Below, in pieces: positions 23,516 to 26,786 of a stretch of DNA of 26,786 nucleotides; the first letter of the stretch is position 1, and each line of letters opens with the position of its first letter. Both the position numbers and the translations under genes were made by a program. This DNA is from a virus. The notes under the pieces are model-generated. The model did no database searches. It saw nothing but the letters and a program-made list of their open reading frames with translations, and was not told the DNA's origin. The stretch is taken from the IMG/VR virus record IMGVR_UViG_3300006917_000126, positions 1-26,786 of that record, one strand, 5' to 3'.

Positions 23516-24007
23516 ATGTCTGAAGATATTGGCATCAGGGTTGGCACGCCGGAGGACGTAGATGCGATCATGGAGATCGCTCTGTCGGCGTGTGAAGAAA
23601 ATGGGTTTGTTGACCCCAATCCTGCAAAGCTTCTGGGTGAAATCTGGCCCGCGCTTAATCTGGAAAAGGGCCTGATCGGAATTATTGGCGATCCCGGTGG
23701 CAAGGCAGAAGGAGCAGTTCTTCTGCGAATTGGATCAATGTGGTATAGTGATAAAGAGGTGCTTGAGGAGAAGGCTATCTTTATTCACCCCGACTACCGC
23801 AGCGCTAAAGGGGGCAGGGCGCGTCGGCTTTGTCAGTTTTCTAAACAGGTAGCCGACAGTCTTGGCATCCCGCTTATTATTGGGGTGCTGTCTAACAACA
23901 GGACCGAAGCCAAGGTCCGCCTTTATGAGCGTCAGTTTGGTAAGCCAAGCGGTGCGTTCTTCCTTTACAATGCCCGTACTGGCGGGTTCAGGGCTGCTGC
24001 GGAGTAA
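23516..24007 (+). CDS. GNAT-family N-acetyltransferase
   Basis: A 163-residue protein with the GNAT layout: an N-terminal strand and helix (IGIRVGTPEDVDAIMEIALS), a central strand before the acetyl-CoA loop (EEKAIFIHPDYRSA), the pyrophosphate-binding region KGGRARRLCQFSKQVADSL, and C-terminal IPLIIGVLSNNRTEAKVRLY, ERQFGKPSGAFFLYN. The usual Q/RxxGxG/A loop is represented by a variant (RSAKGGRARR). These enzymes move acetyl from acetyl-CoA to an amine. Similar genes lie among structural genes in marine and freshwater podovirus-like genomes, just before the internal virion proteins. The substrate is unknown; acetylation of a virion or host protein is a guess. Confidence 0.75.
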   Translation: MSEDIGIRVGTPEDVDAIMEIALSACEENGFVDPNPAKLLGEIWPALNLEKGLIGIIGDPGGKAEGAVLLRIGSMWYSDKEVLEEKAIFIHPDYRSAKGGRARRLCQFSKQVADSLGIPLIIGVLSNNRTEAKVRLYERQFGKPSGAFFLYNARTGGFRAAAE

Positions 24008-24012
24008 CTGGA

Positions 24013-26786
24013 ATGGGTGGAAAGACCGCTACAACTACGCAATCGGTCAAAATCCCTGAAGAGGTGATGGCCCGATATAATGCGGTCAATGCCCGCGCTG
24101 AAGAAGTGGCAAAACAGCCCTTTCAGCAATATCAGGGGCAGTTTGTAGCTCCACTCACCCAGACACAGCAGGCAGGTATTGCCGGGACTTCCGCCGCAGC
24201 AGGAATGGCCCAGCCGTACTATCAAGGAGCTACGCAGCAGCTTCTTGGCGCACAGCAGGCAGCGACTCCTCTCTACTATGGCGCGCTTGGCACCGCTGGC
24301 GGGGCCGCAGAACAGGCTCAGAACCTCTACGGTTCAGCTCTTGGCGGCATTAATCAGGCTCAGAGAGCAGGTCAATCCATCACTGGCGCGGCCATGCAGC
24401 CGATCATGGGAGCCCAGCAGGCTTCTGCGCCCCTAATGGGTGCCGCCGCTGGTTTGACCGGGGCTGGTCTTTCTGCTGCACAGCCGTACATGGGCGCTGC
24501 TGGTGGCTATCTGGCTGGTGGCACGCAGGGGATTGCTCCGGGTGCGCTTACTGGTCAGGAAATCAACCAGTATATGTCGCCTTATATGTCTAATGTGATT
24601 GGAGCCCAGCAGGCGCTTCAGGCACAAGAGAACGCAGCGCAGCGTGCCGCTCTATCCAGCCAGCAGATTGGACGCGGTTCCTTTGGTGGTGAACGGGCTG
24701 GTCTGGGTCAGGCCAATCTGGCTAGACAGCAAAGCCTCGCCAATCAGGCGACTCTCGCCAACCTGCTTCAGTCTGGATACGGGCAGGCCCTTGGCACAGC
24801 CCAACAGCAGCAGGCGCAGCAGCTTGCGGCGGAACAGGCGAATCGCGCGGCCATGCAGTTCGGCGTGCAGGCCGCTGGCAATCTGGGTCAACAGGCTTTC
24901 GCGCAGAACCTTGCTGCGGGTCAACAGCTTGCCAATCTCGGTCAGTCTGCATTTGGGCAGAACATTGCTCAAGGCCAAGCTCTTGCTGGTCTTGGTCAGC
25001 AGCAGTACGCTCAGGGTCTTGGCGCTGCTCAGGCGCAGGCTGGCATCGGCCAAAACATTTATGGCATGGGCGCGCAGCAGGCGGCGCTTCAGCAGGGCGT
25101 TGGGCAGGGCCTTTATGGCATGGGCGCTCAAACCGCTCAGTCCTTGGCGGGGCTTGGCGCGGGTGCGCAGCAGGCCGCGTTGCAGGGTGCGCAGGCTCAG
25201 ATTGGCGCTGGCACGCTGGAGCAGCAGACTCAGCAGGCCGACGCTACGGCTCGCTATCAGCAGTTCCTTCAGGAGCGTGGGTATCCGTTCCAAGTGGCGC
25301 AGTTCCTTGCGAACATCGCCATGGGCACGGGCGCACTGTCTGGCAGCACCACCACCACGCAGCAGCCTGCTCCGTTCTTCTCTGACGTGCGACTCAAGGA
25401 TGATGTTGAGCCCGTCGGTGAGCTTTATGACGGCCAGAAGGTCTATCGCTACAGCATGGGTGATGGGCCCAAGCAGCTTGGTCTGCTGGCTCAAGAAGTT
25501 GAAGGCGTGCGCCCGGATGCTGTTGGCGAGGCTTCAGGCTTCAAGACCGTTGACTATGACCGCGCTACTGAACAGGCGGCTGGCCTTGGCGCTGCGGCAT
25601 CCATGGGTGGCGCTGTCACCCAGCCGGGCGCTTATGCTGCGGGCGGTCTGGTAGACGGCGACGATCTCAAGGCTATTCTTGCTGCGCAGGCGCAGTCGTT
25701 CGGTCCATTTGGCGGCGCTGGCATGTATGGCGGCAGTGCGCAGGGCGCTCCGTTTGGCGGCGTTAAGGGCTTTGTGCCGGATGCCAAATTGCCGGTCGCC
25801 AAACTTGCGACGGCTGGTAATGCGCCTGCCCAGCGCCAGTCTGGTCTTGGTGAAGCCGTTCAGACTGGCAAATCTATTGCTGACCTTGGCAAGATGGCAA
25901 AGACTGGCCTTGTTGGGTCCGAAGCCACCAAGGACAATCCCAAGGGTGACGCTGGACTGTTTGGTTCTGGCGGCAAGTTCTCGTCCGAAGACAATCTCTT
26001 CACTCGCGGCAAAGAGTTTTTGGGTTTCTCCTACGGCGGACTGGTGCCGCGTGATGGCTATGCCACCGCAGGTTCGGTGAACCCTTATGAGAAGACTGAG
26101 GACCCGCTTGAGAATGTGCTTGAAGAGCAGAGCAAGAATGACATTGAGCCGATTAAGCCCGGTCAAATGCCTGCTCCTCCCAAGTCTGCGATGAGTGACA
26201 TCTTAGACATGGGTAAATTGGCAATGGCCGCATATTCCATGTCGGATGCTCGCTTGAAAGATAATATCCGACCCGTGGGCGAGACGTATGACGGCCAGAA
26301 CATCTATGCCTATGACATGGGTGATGGTCGCACCCGCATTGGCTTGATGGCGCAGGAAGTCATGAAGCGTCATCCTGAAGCGGTTGGTGAGCGCAACGGG
26401 TATCTGACGCTGGACTACGACAGAGCGACTGGCGAGGCTACGCCGTATGCTTACGGCGGTCTGGTCCCGCGCCAAAGGTACGCCACTGAGGGCGCTGTTG
26501 AGGAAGAGCCCGCGTTTGACATTGAGAAAGCCAAGGGCGCGATTGCCTCTATTGAGAGCAGGGGTCAAGCCGCGCCATATGAGGCCCTTGGCCCTGTGAC
26601 AAAACGCGGCGACCGTGCCTACGGCAAATATCAGGTCATGGGAGCTAACATTCCGTCGTGGACGGAAGAGGCCCTTGGCAAGCGTCTGACGCCGGAAGAG
26701 TTTGTGAAAAACCCTGACGCTCAAGAGAAGGTGTTTGAGCATCACTTTGGGAAAGCCGTTAAACAATACGGCAATCCTTATGATGC
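24013..26786 (+). CDS. Giant internal virion/ejection protein with two S74 autoprotease motifs and a lytic domain (3' cut)
   Basis: At least 924 residues with no stop before the window ends. ATG 24013 has GGAG 8 nt upstream. Residues 1-90 are an ordered N-terminal part. About 95-450 is Gln/Ala/Gly-rich and helical (ALQQGVGQGLYGMGAQTAQS), like ejection proteins. An S74 chaperone/autoprotease motif is at S457-D-V-R-L-K462, continuing GQKVYRYSMGDG and LGLLAQEVE; a second is at S744-D-A-R-L-K749, continuing GQNIYAYDMGDG and IGLMAQEVM. Both keep the Ser/Lys spacing (Ser to Lys +5) of the S74 dyad. GGLV motifs recur (AAGGLVDGD about 543; YGGLVPRDGYAT about 675; YGGLVPRQRYAT about 815). From about 836 (AIASIESRG; YGKYQVMGANIPSW) a transglycosylase-like domain starts, with E848 the probable catalytic Glu. 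Overlapping ORFs here are shadows. Confidence 0.78.
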   Translation, partial: MGGKTATTTQSVKIPEEVMARYNAVNARAEEVAKQPFQQYQGQFVAPLTQTQQAGIAGTSAAAGMAQPYYQGATQQLLGAQQAATPLYYGALGTAGGAAEQAQNLYGSALGGINQAQRAGQSITGAAMQPIMGAQQASAPLMGAAAGLTGAGLSAAQPYMGAAGGYLAGGTQGIAPGALTGQEINQYMSPYMSNVIGAQQALQAQENAAQRAALSSQQIGRGSFGGERAGLGQANLARQQSLANQATLANLLQSGYGQALGTAQQQQAQQLAAEQANRAAMQFGVQAAGNLGQQAFAQNLAAGQQLANLGQSAFGQNIAQGQALAGLGQQQYAQGLGAAQAQAGIGQNIYGMGAQQAALQQGVGQGLYGMGAQTAQSLAGLGAGAQQAALQGAQAQIGAGTLEQQTQQADATARYQQFLQERGYPFQVAQFLANIAMGTGALSGSTTTTQQPAPFFSDVRLKDDVEPVGELYDGQKVYRYSMGDGPKQLGLLAQEVEGVRPDAVGEASGFKTVDYDRATEQAAGLGAAASMGGAVTQPGAYAAGGLVDGDDLKAILAAQAQSFGPFGGAGMYGGSAQGAPFGGVKGFVPDAKLPVAKLATAGNAPAQRQSGLGEAVQTGKSIADLGKMAKTGLVGSEATKDNPKGDAGLFGSGGKFSSEDNLFTRGKEFLGFSYGGLVPRDGYATAGSVNPYEKTEDPLENVLEEQSKNDIEPIKPGQMPAPPKSAMSDILDMGKLAMAAYSMSDARLKDNIRPVGETYDGQNIYAYDMGDGRTRIGLMAQEVMKRHPEAVGERNGYLTLDYDRATGEATPYAYGGLVPRQRYATEGAVEEEPAFDIEKAKGAIASIESRGQAAPYEALGPVTKRGDRAYGKYQVMGANIPSWTEEALGKRLTPEEFVKNPDAQEKVFEHHFGKAVKQYGNPYD

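Noticed and set aside
24599-25654. A 351-codon + strand frame and a 280-codon minus-strand frame (24652-25494) in the last gene
   Set aside because: Both lie wholly within the frame opened at ATG 24013, which shows clear S74 and internal-protein features. The shadow frames have Arg/Leu/Ser-rich, low-meaning composition caused by the GCN/CAG-rich DNA.

Overview
The window is a stretch of tailed bacteriophage genome (Caudoviricetes). Every supportable gene lies on the + strand, densely packed with 1-8 nt start/stop overlaps. It starts inside a major capsid protein gene and ends inside a very large internal virion (ejection) protein gene. The tail genes (P22 gp4-like connector, SU10-like adaptor, P22 gp10-like nozzle) point to a short-tailed, podovirus-like particle. 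The GH24 lysozyme and overlapping Rz/Rz1-type spanins point to a Gram-negative host. The style of the spanin pair and several small conserved proteins resembles phages and prophages of Alphaproteobacteria, but the host is inference. I see no integrase, replication gene, tRNA, IS element or CRISPR array.

Layout. (1) 1-3767, head and connector: the capsid C-terminus, a probable rho-independent terminator, a small decoration-like protein, a small basic protein, a second terminator, two short conserved phage proteins, a small beta protein, the gp4-like connector and a zinc-ribbon structural protein. (2) 3760-16343, a roughly 12.6 kb array of fibre and adhesin genes: three collagen-like GPT-repeat proteins (one ending in a pectate-lyase-type beta-helix tailspike), four glycine-rich proteins, a seven-repeat beta-propeller, several small beta-rich carrier-type proteins, one widely conserved small phage protein and a coiled-coil protein. 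(3) 16364-17956, a methyltransferase-glycosyltransferase-TPR fusion directly after the tailspike. (4) 17961-19751, a lysis cassette: two small membrane-anchored proteins, a GH24 endolysin with a holin-like membrane tail, an i-spanin, and an o-spanin lipoprotein gene that starts inside the i-spanin gene. (5) 19785-26786, the rest of the tail machine and internal proteins: adaptor, nozzle, two small conserved proteins, a GNAT acetyltransferase and a >924-residue protein carrying two S74 autoprotease motifs and the start of a peptidoglycan lytic domain. That last gene has no stop codon in the window.

The most unusual feature is the fibre array. It reads as repeated two-gene cassettes, each a beta-rich carrier followed by a glycine-rich protein or a beta-propeller. 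Related carriers precede different second genes, and related glycine-rich proteins follow different carriers. The short N-terminus of the second gene appears to match the carrier in front of it, which suggests interchangeable adhesins with matched docking peptides. The adjacent methyltransferase-glycosyltransferase suggests that the Thr-rich collagen-like fibres could be glycosylated, as in the GPT repeats of the Bacillus exosporium protein BclA. These functional proposals are inference from sequence.
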